This document shows, in pieces, positions 1 through 6,350 of a stretch of 13,206 nucleotides of DNA. The notes beneath the pieces were generated by a model that saw only the letters and a list, made by a program, of their open reading frames with translations, made no database searches and had not been told where the DNA came from. The stretch is from Sulfurimonas sp. (GTDB lineage Bacteria; Campylobacterota; Campylobacteria; Campylobacterales; Sulfurimonadaceae), in contig WFPU01000085.1 of assembly GCA_015487435.1 (NCBI GenBank), positions 1 through 13,206 of the forward strand. Direction: 5' to 3'. The first letter of the stretch is position 1, and every line of letters starts with the position of its first letter. A program made the position numbers and the translations under genes.

Positions 1-382
1 CTATAATGGTTGCTAAAAATATAAAAGTTAATATTTTTATATTTTTTGAATATTTTTTTAATGGAAGTAGATTCATTATAATTAGTGTGATTAAAAGAAT
101 AATATATGTTGGAAATATATGTATAAACAATAAAAAAGATAAAATCCAAGGCATCCCTAATGTAATAATTGTTCCTAAAATAATAAAAACAATATTTAAA
201 AGTATTGTTGACACAGATATGTCTTTCATTACTAAATAAGCGATATACATAATAATCAAGATAGGATAAAAAATGTATAAAGTTGTCATTGCGGGTAGAA
301 ATAAAGCCATAGCAAGAGAAATAAATAATAGTATTAATAAAAGAGGAAGTTGTTTTTGTAATGATAATAACTTGTCTAACAA
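1..382 (-). CDS. Multi-pass membrane protein, 3' end outside window
   Basis: A minus-strand frame stays open from 382 to the window edge (127 codons, no stop). The proposed start is TTG at 380-382, preceded by AAAAGGA with a 6-nt spacer; an in-frame TAA lies five codons upstream, so no earlier start is possible nearby. The product is very hydrophobic, with about four to five predicted membrane spans (roughly residues 12-29, 33-52, 58-75, 78-105 and from 116), short loops and few charges. I do not recognise a family; a transporter or polyketide-type membrane subunit cannot be told apart from this fragment. It lies left of the integrated element and may be chromosomal or cargo of an older element at the same tRNA. 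A plus-strand open frame at 6-239 is its shadow. Confidence 0.6.
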   Translation of the reverse strand, partial: MLDKLLSLQKQLPLLLILLFISLAMALFLPAMTTLYIFYPILIIMYIAYLVMKDISVSTILLNIVFIILGTIITLGMPWILSFLLFIHIFPTYIILLITLIIMNLLPLKKYSKNIKILTFIFLATII

Positions 383-444
383 TTTTGTTCCTTTTTATAA
401 TCTAGCAATTTATGCAAATACATTATATATGCATCAGCCTTAAA

Positions 445-531
445 TTAAATATATGCTTGAATGTTTTTTCTAATTACATACGCATTTTGGATTTGTCTAC
501 GAAAGTAAAAAGAATCGCTAATTGTACACAT
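445..531 (-). pseudogene. N-terminal remnant of a tRNA-Glu-type tyrosine integrase
   Basis: A 28-codon minus-strand frame (ATG at 529-531, TAA at 445-447) contains SFYFRRQI, resembling SLYFRRRI near the start of the intact integrase at 6351-7943; 12 bases (TACTTTCGTAGA, minus strand) are identical. It lies about 65 bp from the left attachment core and reads away from it, the same geometry as the intact integrase beside the right core. The rest of an integrase is missing, so it reads as a decayed start from a related element. The match is short, so chance similarity remains possible. Confidence 0.4.
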
Positions 532-596
532 AATTTATGTAAGAAATAAGATTGTATCAATAAAATATTTGTGAAAGTACCAATTTTAGGGAGCTA

Positions 597-624
597 TAGA
601 GAAAAGTTGGTGACCCCGAGGAGA
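597..624. repeat. Left attachment site (displaced tRNA-Glu 3' end)
   Basis: Twenty-eight bases are identical to 8032-8059 in direct orientation. Positions 608-624 correspond to the last 17 nt of tRNA-Glu including CCA; 597-607 is sequence just downstream of the tRNA. Similarity continues outward to 583 (42 bp with two mismatches) and more weakly to 571. This is the distal junction of the element. Confidence 0.85.
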
Positions 625-632
625 GGGTCACC
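609..632. repeat. Hairpin formed across the left junction
   Basis: GGTGACCC (609-616) from the tRNA-derived core pairs with GGGTCACC (625-632) in the element interior, with an 8-nt loop. The second arm is absent at the tRNA end of the element, so the hairpin exists only at this junction and, in the circle, at attP. It could aid recombination or stop transcripts crossing the junction; no T tract follows directly. Confidence 0.5.
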
Positions 633-681
633 CTTGTCTCATAAACCCCTAAAACAGGGTCCTTAATTGAGTATCAAAGAG

Positions 682-703
682 TTTTGTGCACAAATTTTGT
701 GCC
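682..703 (+). promoter_or_regulatory. Putative left integrase arm-binding site
   Basis: The segment holds two tandem copies of TTTTGTGC (682-689 and 695-702). It matches 18 of 22 positions of the reverse complement of 7959-7980 at the other end. The distances to the 28-bp cores are similar (58 and 52 bp). Paired inverted arm sites beside the core are typical of tRNA-targeting tyrosine integrases. The role is inferred from position and symmetry. Confidence 0.6.
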
Positions 704-1103
704 TAAATTTATAAAGATATACTACTACAATTATTTCAAAAAATCAATATATTTTTCAAGAATTATTTGTTTATTTACATAATTTATAATCATATTATAG
801 ACAGACAGTCTTTAAATTAAAAAAATAAAAGGAGAATAATGTAATAGTTTAGATGTTTATAGAGGGAGTGACAGCTATACTCTCATTTGTAGTTTTAGTT
901 TGTATCTTCGTTAAGATACTACATGATATATGTTTTATACACTAAGCTAATCGTAACAGTGTGTGTAAAATTAAAAAGTTTTGGTAGTTTTAAAAAACTA
1001 CTTGTCTAAATTCTTCTGCTGTACACACGTAAATTCTTCATAAAATATCCTTAATGGATAATTTCTTTTTCTTCACAATAAATTAAAAAACAAAGGATCA
1101 AAA
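704..1103. other. AT-rich left arm, mostly non-coding
   Basis: No long gene is present here. The stretch holds a TATAAT box (785-790), a GGAG at 831-834 followed by an ATG-TAA pair (839-844), the possible 30-residue peptide at 853-945, a dyad with arms GTAGTTTT and AAAACTAC (984-1001) with no T tail, and a small dyad TATCC/GGATA (1046-1060) before the operon that starts at 1104. The octamer TGTACACA (1020-1027) recurs near the ends of the element. Confidence 0.45.
853..945 (+). CDS. Possible 30-residue single-span membrane peptide
   Basis: The frame runs from ATG at 853 to TAA at 943-945. It encodes a short N-terminus (MFIEG), a hydrophobic run of about 17 residues (TAILSFVVLVCIFVKIL) and a short HD..FIH tail. 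Size and hydrophobicity resemble type I toxin peptides or small regulatory membrane peptides. The start is not well supported: the nearest good GGAG (831-834) is 18 nt upstream and sits better in front of an ATG immediately followed by TAA. An in-frame GTG at 868 touches a GGGAG. No antisense RNA is evident, but one could overlap the dyad at 984-1001. It may be a spurious frame. Confidence 0.3.
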   Translation: MFIEGVTAILSFVVLVCIFVKILHDICFIH

Positions 1104-1337
1104 ATGTTAAAAAAAATAATATTCAAACTTGATAATGATAGGTATTTTATCAATCTCAAAAAGAATCTATTAATCGCATCTAACAGAGAAAAATCTACAC
1201 GAGAAATATATCAACTAGATAATATTGAAATTGGGGATGACTGGATTGTGATGGAAGCAACATTATCCACTGATGATGCAATGATTTGGGATATAGCGGA
1301 TATTAATATTGAATTTATTTATACAAAGGACAATTAA
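1104..1337 (+). CDS. Small acidic hypothetical protein
   Basis: The product has 77 residues. The start is ATG with AAAGGA six bases upstream. The first half is basic (MLKKIIFKLDNDRYFINLKKN) and the second half acidic (GDDWIVMEATLSTDDAMIWDIADINIEF); there is no signal peptide or membrane span. I do not recognise it. Its TAA shares a base with the ATG of the next gene (TAATG), a classic sign of translational coupling, and a tyrosine recombinase follows in the same transcript. A role as accessory or directionality factor for that recombinase is possible but not shown by its sequence. Confidence 0.7.
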   Translation: MLKKIIFKLDNDRYFINLKKNLLIASNREKSTREIYQLDNIEIGDDWIVMEATLSTDDAMIWDIADINIEFIYTKDN

Positions 1338-1735
1338 TGGCTTTTAAGCGAAACGACATAAAAAGAATCGCAAATGCTTTTGAAGTAGAGCAAAAAAATG
1401 TTCAAGCTTCATTATATATGAGCTTGTCATATCTTCGGAAAAACAATCTAAATACATACACATTAGCAAGGGCTGTGAGCATACTAATAGATAAATTACA
1501 AAATGCCAAGAAAAATAATTCACACGAAAATTTACCTGATTTTCAGATGAAACATATCGCAATTCGAAGATATAGACAAGAAATAATTGGGCTCTATTAT
1601 CAAACAGTTGGTACAAGCAATGGATGGGGTTGGATTGCGAAAGAACTGCAACTGCAACATAATGTAAAGATTTCCCGCCAGACTATTAAAACATATATCA
1701 CAAAATATCAAGAGTGGAAGCTATGGCAAACTTAA
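1337..1735 (+). CDS. Helix-turn-helix protein of recombinase operon
   Basis: The product has 132 residues and its ATG overlaps the preceding stop by one base. The C-terminal part, about residues 94-126 (GWGWIAKELQLQHNVKISR then TIKTYITKY), has the pattern of a helix-turn-helix with a recognition helix, like winged or resolvase-type HTH domains in plasmid proteins. The N-terminal half is helical and contains LYMSLSYLRKNNLNTYTLARA. The reading frame overlaps the start of the next gene by 13 nt (or more if an upstream GTG is used), so the three genes 1104-2586 are one operon. It probably binds DNA, either the operon promoter or a recombination site. The exact family is not recognised. Confidence 0.72.
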   Translation: MAFKRNDIKRIANAFEVEQKNVQASLYMSLSYLRKNNLNTYTLARAVSILIDKLQNAKKNNSHENLPDFQMKHIAIRRYRQEIIGLYYQTVGTSNGWGWIAKELQLQHNVKISRQTIKTYITKYQEWKLWQT

Positions 1736-2586
1736 AAGGTTCTACATTTGAGAAACAAATTAAAAATGCGAAAATTCGTTTGGAAGCAAGGGGACAAAGC
1801 AGACACAATAAAAAAGATGAGCATCTTACACACTCAAATGCCCTCGCACTTAAAAGAGATAATTACTTAAAATCCTTTGCAGAGTATGCAATTTCACTCC
1901 ATTTGTCAGAAAACAAATTAAATCAGTACATGACAAATGAAATGATTACAAATTTTCTTCACAAAAAAACTGAAAATATGAGTCTAAAATCATCTATTAA
2001 TTTCACCCGTGGATTCTCGGGGTTGATGGATGGATTAAAGCATACAGGAATCACTATTTCTACAGATAAACAAATCTTTAATGACTTTGTATCACACCTA
2101 AAAGACATTAAACAACCAAATCAAAAAACTTATAGCAGAGAAATTGAAAAATTGCAAGAAGTTTTAAATGCTATATCTCTGAAAAGTCCATCCGCAGGAG
2201 CAATTGCAACTATTCAGGCTAAATTAGGATTAAGAGTTTCAGAGGCAAGAGAACTTCTAAATAATTCACAAAAGTATTTAACAGCTCAAAATACTATTGA
2301 AGGTTTAAAAGGAAAAGGAAATCATCTTTATAAAGCGATTCCCATCTCAAAAGAACTCTATCAACTTATTACAAACAATAAAGCTATTTCCTATCAACAA
2401 TATCGAGAAGTCTTAAAAGAGCTAAATATAAAGAGCCACGACTTTCGTTTTACTTATGTAAAAAATCGTATGGAACAACTTGTAAAAACTTTATCTTATA
2501 AAGAAGCCTTGCTAAAAGTCTCAAAAGAGATAAATCATAAACGAGCAGAAATTACCACATATTATCTTTCACAAACTTCTTTTTAA
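1723..2586 (+). CDS. Second tyrosine recombinase
   Basis: The product has 287 residues from ATG 1723, chosen over an in-frame GTG at 1714 because AAGAG precedes it at usual spacing. The catalytic set is complete: Arg171 in KLGLRVSEARELL, Lys about 198 in GLKGKGN, His239-x-x-Arg242 in SHDFR, His272 in INHKRAEITTYYL and Tyr280 or Tyr281. The N-terminal about 130 residues would be the SAM-like core-binding domain. It lacks the DUF6538-like start of the tRNA-proximal integrase and is shorter than XerH, so it is neither the host Xer protein nor a copy of the first integrase. In a replicating element it could resolve dimers or invert or move a segment; its target is unknown. Confidence 0.85.
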   Translation: MANLKGSTFEKQIKNAKIRLEARGQSRHNKKDEHLTHSNALALKRDNYLKSFAEYAISLHLSENKLNQYMTNEMITNFLHKKTENMSLKSSINFTRGFSGLMDGLKHTGITISTDKQIFNDFVSHLKDIKQPNQKTYSREIEKLQEVLNAISLKSPSAGAIATIQAKLGLRVSEARELLNNSQKYLTAQNTIEGLKGKGNHLYKAIPISKELYQLITNNKAISYQQYREVLKELNIKSHDFRFTYVKNRMEQLVKTLSYKEALLKVSKEINHKRAEITTYYLSQTSF

Positions 2587-2877
2587 AAAAATCTCACATC
2601 ATTTATAACAAAGTACAGAACATTTTTTAGGAGTTTAATTAATTACATCTGGATTTTTTACATGAATCCTACACTTTCTCTTTTTTTTCTAAATTTCCAA
2701 ATATCGGTTTTATTTTTTAGAGATCAAATTTATCAGATTTTGCTAAGTGCAGTGTAACTGCACACATAGAACATAAATATGTACACCGCTTGTAATGTAC
2801 ATTTTTTATAGTCCTTCATAGGGCACTTCTAAATCAACTCTTTCCAAAAAAGGAAGAGGACTTATAGGAGTGTCCAG
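2587..2877. other. Replicase leader region with dyads
   Basis: No gene is seen in these 291 bases. The segment contains a 7-bp-arm hairpin GTGCAGT (2747-2753) / ACTGCAC (2757-2763), a direct repeat ATGTACA (2779-2785 and 2795-2801) and a strong AGGAG at 2866-2870 for the replicase. In ColE2-type plasmids the replicase leader is the target of a small antisense RNA that limits translation; the hairpin could play that part, which is inference. Confidence 0.4.
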
Positions 2878-4026
2878 ATGGACGATAAACAACGATACAA
2901 CGATCTCTTCTCATTACTTATGAAAACATTGCCAAAAAAATTAAATGCATCTAATCATAAGACTACGGCGAATCAACGAGAGAATAGAAACAGGAATAAG
3001 AAACAAGCTCTAAAAGAATATAAATTTATGCAGTTTAACAATAAAAAAGTGGTGCAATGGATGATATTTGATATTGATATGATTGATGATAAAAAAGCAA
3101 TTGAAGTATATACATTAAATGAGATGGTGCACGAAATTTATGCAAAAACTGGCTGTATACCTACATATACACTGCAAACGGATAAGGGTTACCATTTTGC
3201 TTTTCATTTGGAAAATGCAGTGTTTTTGGAGAGTAAAAAAGCTAAAAAATATTTGCAAGACATAAAAGCAGCGATTAGCAATGTAATGGATTGCGATAAG
3301 ATTGCAAGTAATCGTCTATGGGGTATTTGGCGGAATCCTTTAAGGCATAATTTTTGGTACTCTGGGGAACAAGACTATTCACTTTCATCGTTTAAACATT
3401 TAGTGAAAACTTCACAAAAAAAATTCACAATACTTACATCTAAAAAGAATTCTCTTTCGGTTAGTGTTAATGATTTAGTTAAAGGGCAAAGGAACGATAA
3501 ACTGTTTTTATTTGCAGTGAACTTTTGCTTATCTAATTCACTAAGTTCTTATGATGACTTAACTAATTATCTTATGAGCATTAATAAACAAGCAAGACCA
3601 CCCTTAGATGGTGATGAAGTGTTGAATATTTGTCATTCTGTTTATAAAAGGAAAGAGACAGGAACTCTTTTTATACCTAAGTTTGTAGATAGGGATATAC
3701 AAGTTGGCATAATGGAATTTCCTAAAATGCGAAACTTGGCTTATGATGATTATCTTCGTGAAATGAAACAAAGGCAATCGCTTTCTGCGGAAAGAACGAA
3801 TGCTTTGCTTTCTCAAAAAGTAAAGGAAGAATCAATGCAAAGAGCAAGAGAAGCAAAGATTGATTTGCTTCGCAAAAGCAATATAGATGCTATAAAGAAA
3901 GCTATTATAGCTTTGAAAGAGCAACAAAAGAAGCTAACTTATGCAAGTATCGCAAAGCTTACAAACTTAGATAGACGGACAGTAAAAAAGTATGTCCAGG
4001 AGTATGACTTATTTCGAGACAGTTAG
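2878..4026 (+). CDS. rep: ColE2-type plasmid replicase (primase) with PriCT domain
   Basis: The product has 382 residues, ATG preceded by AGGAG at 7 nt. Residues about 55-175 match the plasmid Replicase family (Pfam Replicase) of archaeo-eukaryotic primase fold: WMIFDIDMID with metal-binding Asp65 and Asp67, LQTDKGYHFAFHL with His106, then CD..ASNRLWGIWRNP. Residues about 200-260 resemble the PriCT_1 domain (KGQRNDKLFLFAVNFC to EVLNICHSVYKR). Residues about 340-378 form a C-terminal helix-turn-helix (LTYASIAKLTNLDRRTVKKYV) that would bind the origin. ColE2 Rep makes the primer at its origin, usually just downstream of rep, and DNA polymerase I extends it. Here a perfect inverted repeat starts one base past the stop. 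The gene implies autonomous replication of the excised element. Confidence 0.85.
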   Translation: MDDKQRYNDLFSLLMKTLPKKLNASNHKTTANQRENRNRNKKQALKEYKFMQFNNKKVVQWMIFDIDMIDDKKAIEVYTLNEMVHEIYAKTGCIPTYTLQTDKGYHFAFHLENAVFLESKKAKKYLQDIKAAISNVMDCDKIASNRLWGIWRNPLRHNFWYSGEQDYSLSSFKHLVKTSQKKFTILTSKKNSLSVSVNDLVKGQRNDKLFLFAVNFCLSNSLSSYDDLTNYLMSINKQARPPLDGDEVLNICHSVYKRKETGTLFIPKFVDRDIQVGIMEFPKMRNLAYDDYLREMKQRQSLSAERTNALLSQKVKEESMQRAREAKIDLLRKSNIDAIKKAIIALKEQQKKLTYASIAKLTNLDRRTVKKYVQEYDLFRDS

Positions 4027-4074
4027 TTGCACTATCTCTTTTTTGTGTAAAAAAATAAAAAAGAGATAGTGCAA
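4027..4074. repeat. Perfect 18-bp inverted repeat after replicase
   Basis: Arms at 4027-4044 (TTGCACTATCTCTTTTTT) and 4057-4074 are exact reverse complements around a 12-nt A-rich loop. It begins directly after the replicase stop codon. No T tract follows the second arm on either strand, unlike a standard terminator, although the T-rich first arm could serve partially. The position suits an origin element or a convergent transcription stop. Confidence 0.75.
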
Positions 4075-4383
4075 TGTATGCAGAGGATACAGTGCTGTAT
4101 TTCTTTAACAGGCGATATTTGAACTGTAAAAGCAGATGTAAATTTTTTGTAAAACTTTACAAAATAATGAAATACTATCATGTAAGATCTTTCACTAGTC
4201 TTTTTCAAAAAATTTATATATGAATTTTGAAAGGTTTTTTACGAAGTAATAAATAACTATTTCTAATTTAAATGAGATGGCAAAGTATAAGTGTTGAAAA
4301 TACGAGTCAAGTAAGACTTTTTTTGGATAATGATCAATAGATGAATAAAATATTTCTTTAATAGGTTTTATTAGTAGTAAGTT
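4075..4383. other. Candidate replication origin region, non-coding
   Basis: No gene is seen here. Two more dyads follow the large hairpin: ATACAG/CTGTAT (4087-4100, 2-nt spacer) and a 9-bp-arm repeat TTTTGTAAA/TTTACAAAA (4145-4164, 2-nt spacer). The stretch is very AT-rich and lies between the convergent replicase and cargo genes. ColE2-type origins lie downstream of rep, so this is the best candidate; no sequence identity to the ColE2 origin is claimed. Confidence 0.4.
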
Positions 4384-4728
4384 TTAATAACAAAAATCAT
4401 GCCCTTTTTTTATTTTCCATTTCCGTCTTTCTTGATCTTCTACTTCTTGTTCAAACATAGGTAAAGCACCCATAGACATAGGAGGTAATTTAAAAATACT
4501 TGTTTTATGCTCGTCCCAAAAAACAATAGCATATGTAGAAAAAGAATCATATTTTGTAAAGCTACCTATCACAGAATTTAAATTTGATCCACTGATAATA
4601 GTAACAATTACAGGATACCCATGTGACCATCCATAACTTTTTTTATACTTTACGCAAGCTTTCTCTTTTACTGTAGCATGTAATACTATTGAAAAAATTA
4701 TAAAGAATAAAATCAATCTTTTTTTCAT
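4384..4728 (-). CDS. Small secreted protein, unknown function (cargo)
   Basis: The product has 114 residues; ATG is preceded by AAGGAAATATA. The N-terminus (MKKRLILFFIIFSIVLHA) is a clear Sec signal peptide with likely cleavage near residue 18. The mature part of about 95 residues has two cysteines (near residue 26 and at the second-last position), which could form a disulfide in the periplasm. It begins basic and ends in a charged stretch (EQEVEDQERRKWKIKKGH). No family is recognised. It lies 138 bp downstream of a second small secreted protein in the same direction, convergent to the replicase; the two look like cargo. Confidence 0.72.
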   Translation of the reverse strand: MKKRLILFFIIFSIVLHATVKEKACVKYKKSYGWSHGYPVIVTIISGSNLNSVIGSFTKYDSFSTYAIVFWDEHKTSIFKLPPMSMGALPMFEQEVEDQERRKWKIKKGHDFCY

Positions 4729-4866
4729 TATATTTCCTTAGTGATCAAATACAAAACATATTACCAGTTGTTCTAGTTTTTTAATTTCATAATGGTAGTT
4801 AAATTTTTAAATCTAAAAATCAGCTACGGTAACATGTTTTTTAATTTTATACTGTGCTATTATATT

Positions 4867-5253
4867 TTAATGACAGTGATAAATAGTTTGTACATTTAAT
4901 TTTGCCATACCAAATACATCAAAAGATTTAGAAATTGTTAAAGTGCCATCATTAAATAATGTATATAAATTAAAATTGCCACTTTTTGTTTTCTCTAATA
5001 AATAAGAAGCCCCTGTACCTTGACCAAGCCAAAATAATTCTTGTTTATCAGTACCTACTGTTATAAAAACTTTTTTTTCATCAAAAGTGATTTTAATCTT
5101 AGTTGTACCTTTTCCTTTTGTTCCTTCAGTTATATAGGGAGCATTCCCTTTTTGAGATGTTATTGATGTATAAATATCTTGACATTGTAGTACATTTGCA
5201 CATAATGAAGTGAATAAACCTACAATAGAAAAGAAGAGGATATATTTTTTCAT
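4867..5253 (-). CDS. Small secreted beta-rich protein, unknown function (cargo)
   Basis: The product has 128 residues; ATG has AAAGG seven bases upstream. A signal peptide (MKKYILFFSIVGLFTSLCA) would be cut near residue 19; the Cys at 18 is followed by Ala-Asn, so a lipoprotein cannot be excluded. The mature part alternates polar and aromatic residues (KIKITFDEKKVFITVGTDKQ, then FNLYTLFNDGTLTISKSFDVFGMAKLNV) in a way typical of a beta-sandwich, and ends YHCH. Cys24 and the C-terminal Cys could pair. The function is unknown; a periplasmic or surface role in the host of the element is the most that can be said. Confidence 0.72.
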   Translation of the reverse strand: MKKYILFFSIVGLFTSLCANVLQCQDIYTSITSQKGNAPYITEGTKGKGTTKIKITFDEKKVFITVGTDKQELFWLGQGTGASYLLEKTKSGNFNLYTLFNDGTLTISKSFDVFGMAKLNVQTIYHCH

Positions 5254-5370
5254 TAATCAACCTTTGTTTTAATTTTAAAAAGCATATCACGAATAACGTA
5301 TATGAAATATGATATAACTATTCATTAACAAGTATTTTACACAAAACTACTTATAAAAACAAAATACTCC

Positions 5371-5493
5371 TTAAAATAGTTCTTTTATCTCCCAACTTCG
5401 TAAATATATTCCGTTTTTATCTTTGTTAGATTCGTACTTCATTATCGGATTTCTTAAACTTTTTGTAGTTTTAAGAAGTTGATTTCTATCCAT
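5371..5493 (-). CDS. Possible 40-residue basic protein
   Basis: The frame runs from ATG 5491-5493 to TAA 5371-5373, 48 bp downstream of the DUF285 gene in the same direction. The product is charged (MDRNQLLKTTKSLRNPIMKY at the start, ending WEIKELF). An AAGGAG touches the ATG directly, closer than a working ribosome site normally lies, so the start or the gene itself is doubtful. It could be a remnant of a larger gene. Confidence 0.25.
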   Translation of the reverse strand: MDRNQLLKTTKSLRNPIMKYESNKDKNGIYLRSWEIKELF

Positions 5494-5541
5494 CTCCTTA
5501 AAAATGAAAACATTTAGTTTCTCTACTCTATGATATATCCT

Positions 5542-6222
5542 CTATTTGTGCCATTCCAAATCTATAAGAGAATCAAGCTCTTTATAACAAGTTTTATCTG
5601 GCAATAATCCATTATGCATGCATTCTAAATTTGTTATATCCCAATTTGATATATCCTGATTAAATCTTTCTGCTTCACAAAACAAATTCGACATCCAGCG
5701 AACATGTGAAACATCCCAGTTATCAAGAGGTTGATCGAATGAACTTGCGTTGGCAAACATCATATTCATTTTTTCAACATTAGATACATTCCAACTATTA
5801 AGAGGTTGATTGAATCTTTCTGCACCACAAAATGCACCATTCATATTCGTAACATTAGACACATCCCAATTCGATATATCTTGATTAAATTTTTTTGCTC
5901 CATTAAATATTCCATTCAGATTAGTTATATTGGAAGTATCCCATTTATTTAAAGGTTGATTAAAACTTTCTGCATTTGAAAACATACCAGACATATCAGT
6001 TACTTTTGAAACATTCCAGTTATTTAGAGGTTGGTTGAAATTTTTAGCTTTTAAAAACATATTATTCATGTTGGTAACATTGGATACATCCCAATTCGAT
6101 ATATCTTGGTTAAAATCGGTTGCATATTCAAATAAATAAGACATATCTGTTATATTAGAAACATCAATATTCGTAACATTTTCATTATTTTTAATTAACT
6201 TTTGTAAGTGTTCTTTTGTCAT
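5542..6222 (-). CDS. DUF285 (BspA-like) repeat protein
   Basis: The product has 226 residues from ATG 6220-6222, which has GGAG six bases upstream; an in-frame TTG at 6234 is less likely because it precedes that site. After a 36-residue start come six 25-residue repeats plus a partial seventh, of the form FNQ-(PL/DI)-xxW-(D/N)VSNVTxMxxMF, the DUF285 / BspA-type leucine-rich-repeat signature. Two subtypes alternate as D-P-P-D-P-P-D. There is no signal peptide or anchor, so unlike many family members it may stay in the cytoplasm. Such repeats usually bind other proteins. Expected role: cargo, perhaps interaction with host or phage proteins, unproven. Confidence 0.85.
   Translation of the reverse strand: MTKEHLQKLIKNNENVTNIDVSNITDMSYLFEYATDFNQDISNWDVSNVTNMNNMFLKAKNFNQPLNNWNVSKVTDMSGMFSNAESFNQPLNKWDTSNITNLNGIFNGAKKFNQDISNWDVSNVTNMNGAFCGAERFNQPLNSWNVSNVEKMNMMFANASSFDQPLDNWDVSHVRWMSNLFCEAERFNQDISNWDITNLECMHNGLLPDKTCYKELDSLIDLEWHK
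5602..6114 (-). repeat. 75-bp coding tandem repeats with 225-bp super-period
   Basis: These are the DUF285 repeat units. The segment CCAATT(C/T)GATATATC recurs on the plus strand at 5641, 5866 and 6091, exactly 225 bp apart, equal to three 25-residue units. The two left-over units between them are of the other subtype (FNQPL). This points to growth by duplication of a three-unit block. Confidence 0.8.
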
Positions 6223-6350
6223 TATTCGCTCCAAAAAGTTAAATTAAGTCATGAACAATTATGATAAACGTGACTTATATACAATTATATATATAGTAAC
6301 CTTAATTCCGTACAACATTAGCACATAAATAAAAATACTATACATGATGT

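Noticed and set aside
6..239. Plus-strand 77-residue open frame at left edge
   Set aside because: It is antisense to a longer, better minus-strand membrane protein frame with a ribosome site and no stop.
1723..2586. Host XerH recombinase
   Set aside because: It is shorter than XerH, lies inside the element in an operon with element genes, and no dif-like site is seen beside it.
5602..6114. Regular repeats as a CRISPR array
   Set aside because: The repeats are coding, in frame, 75 bp without unique spacers, and no cas gene is present.
6245..6277. Inverted repeat TAAGTCA/TGACTTA before the DUF285 gene
   Set aside because: Arms of 7 bp with a 19-bp spacer in AT-rich DNA are too weak to call an operator.
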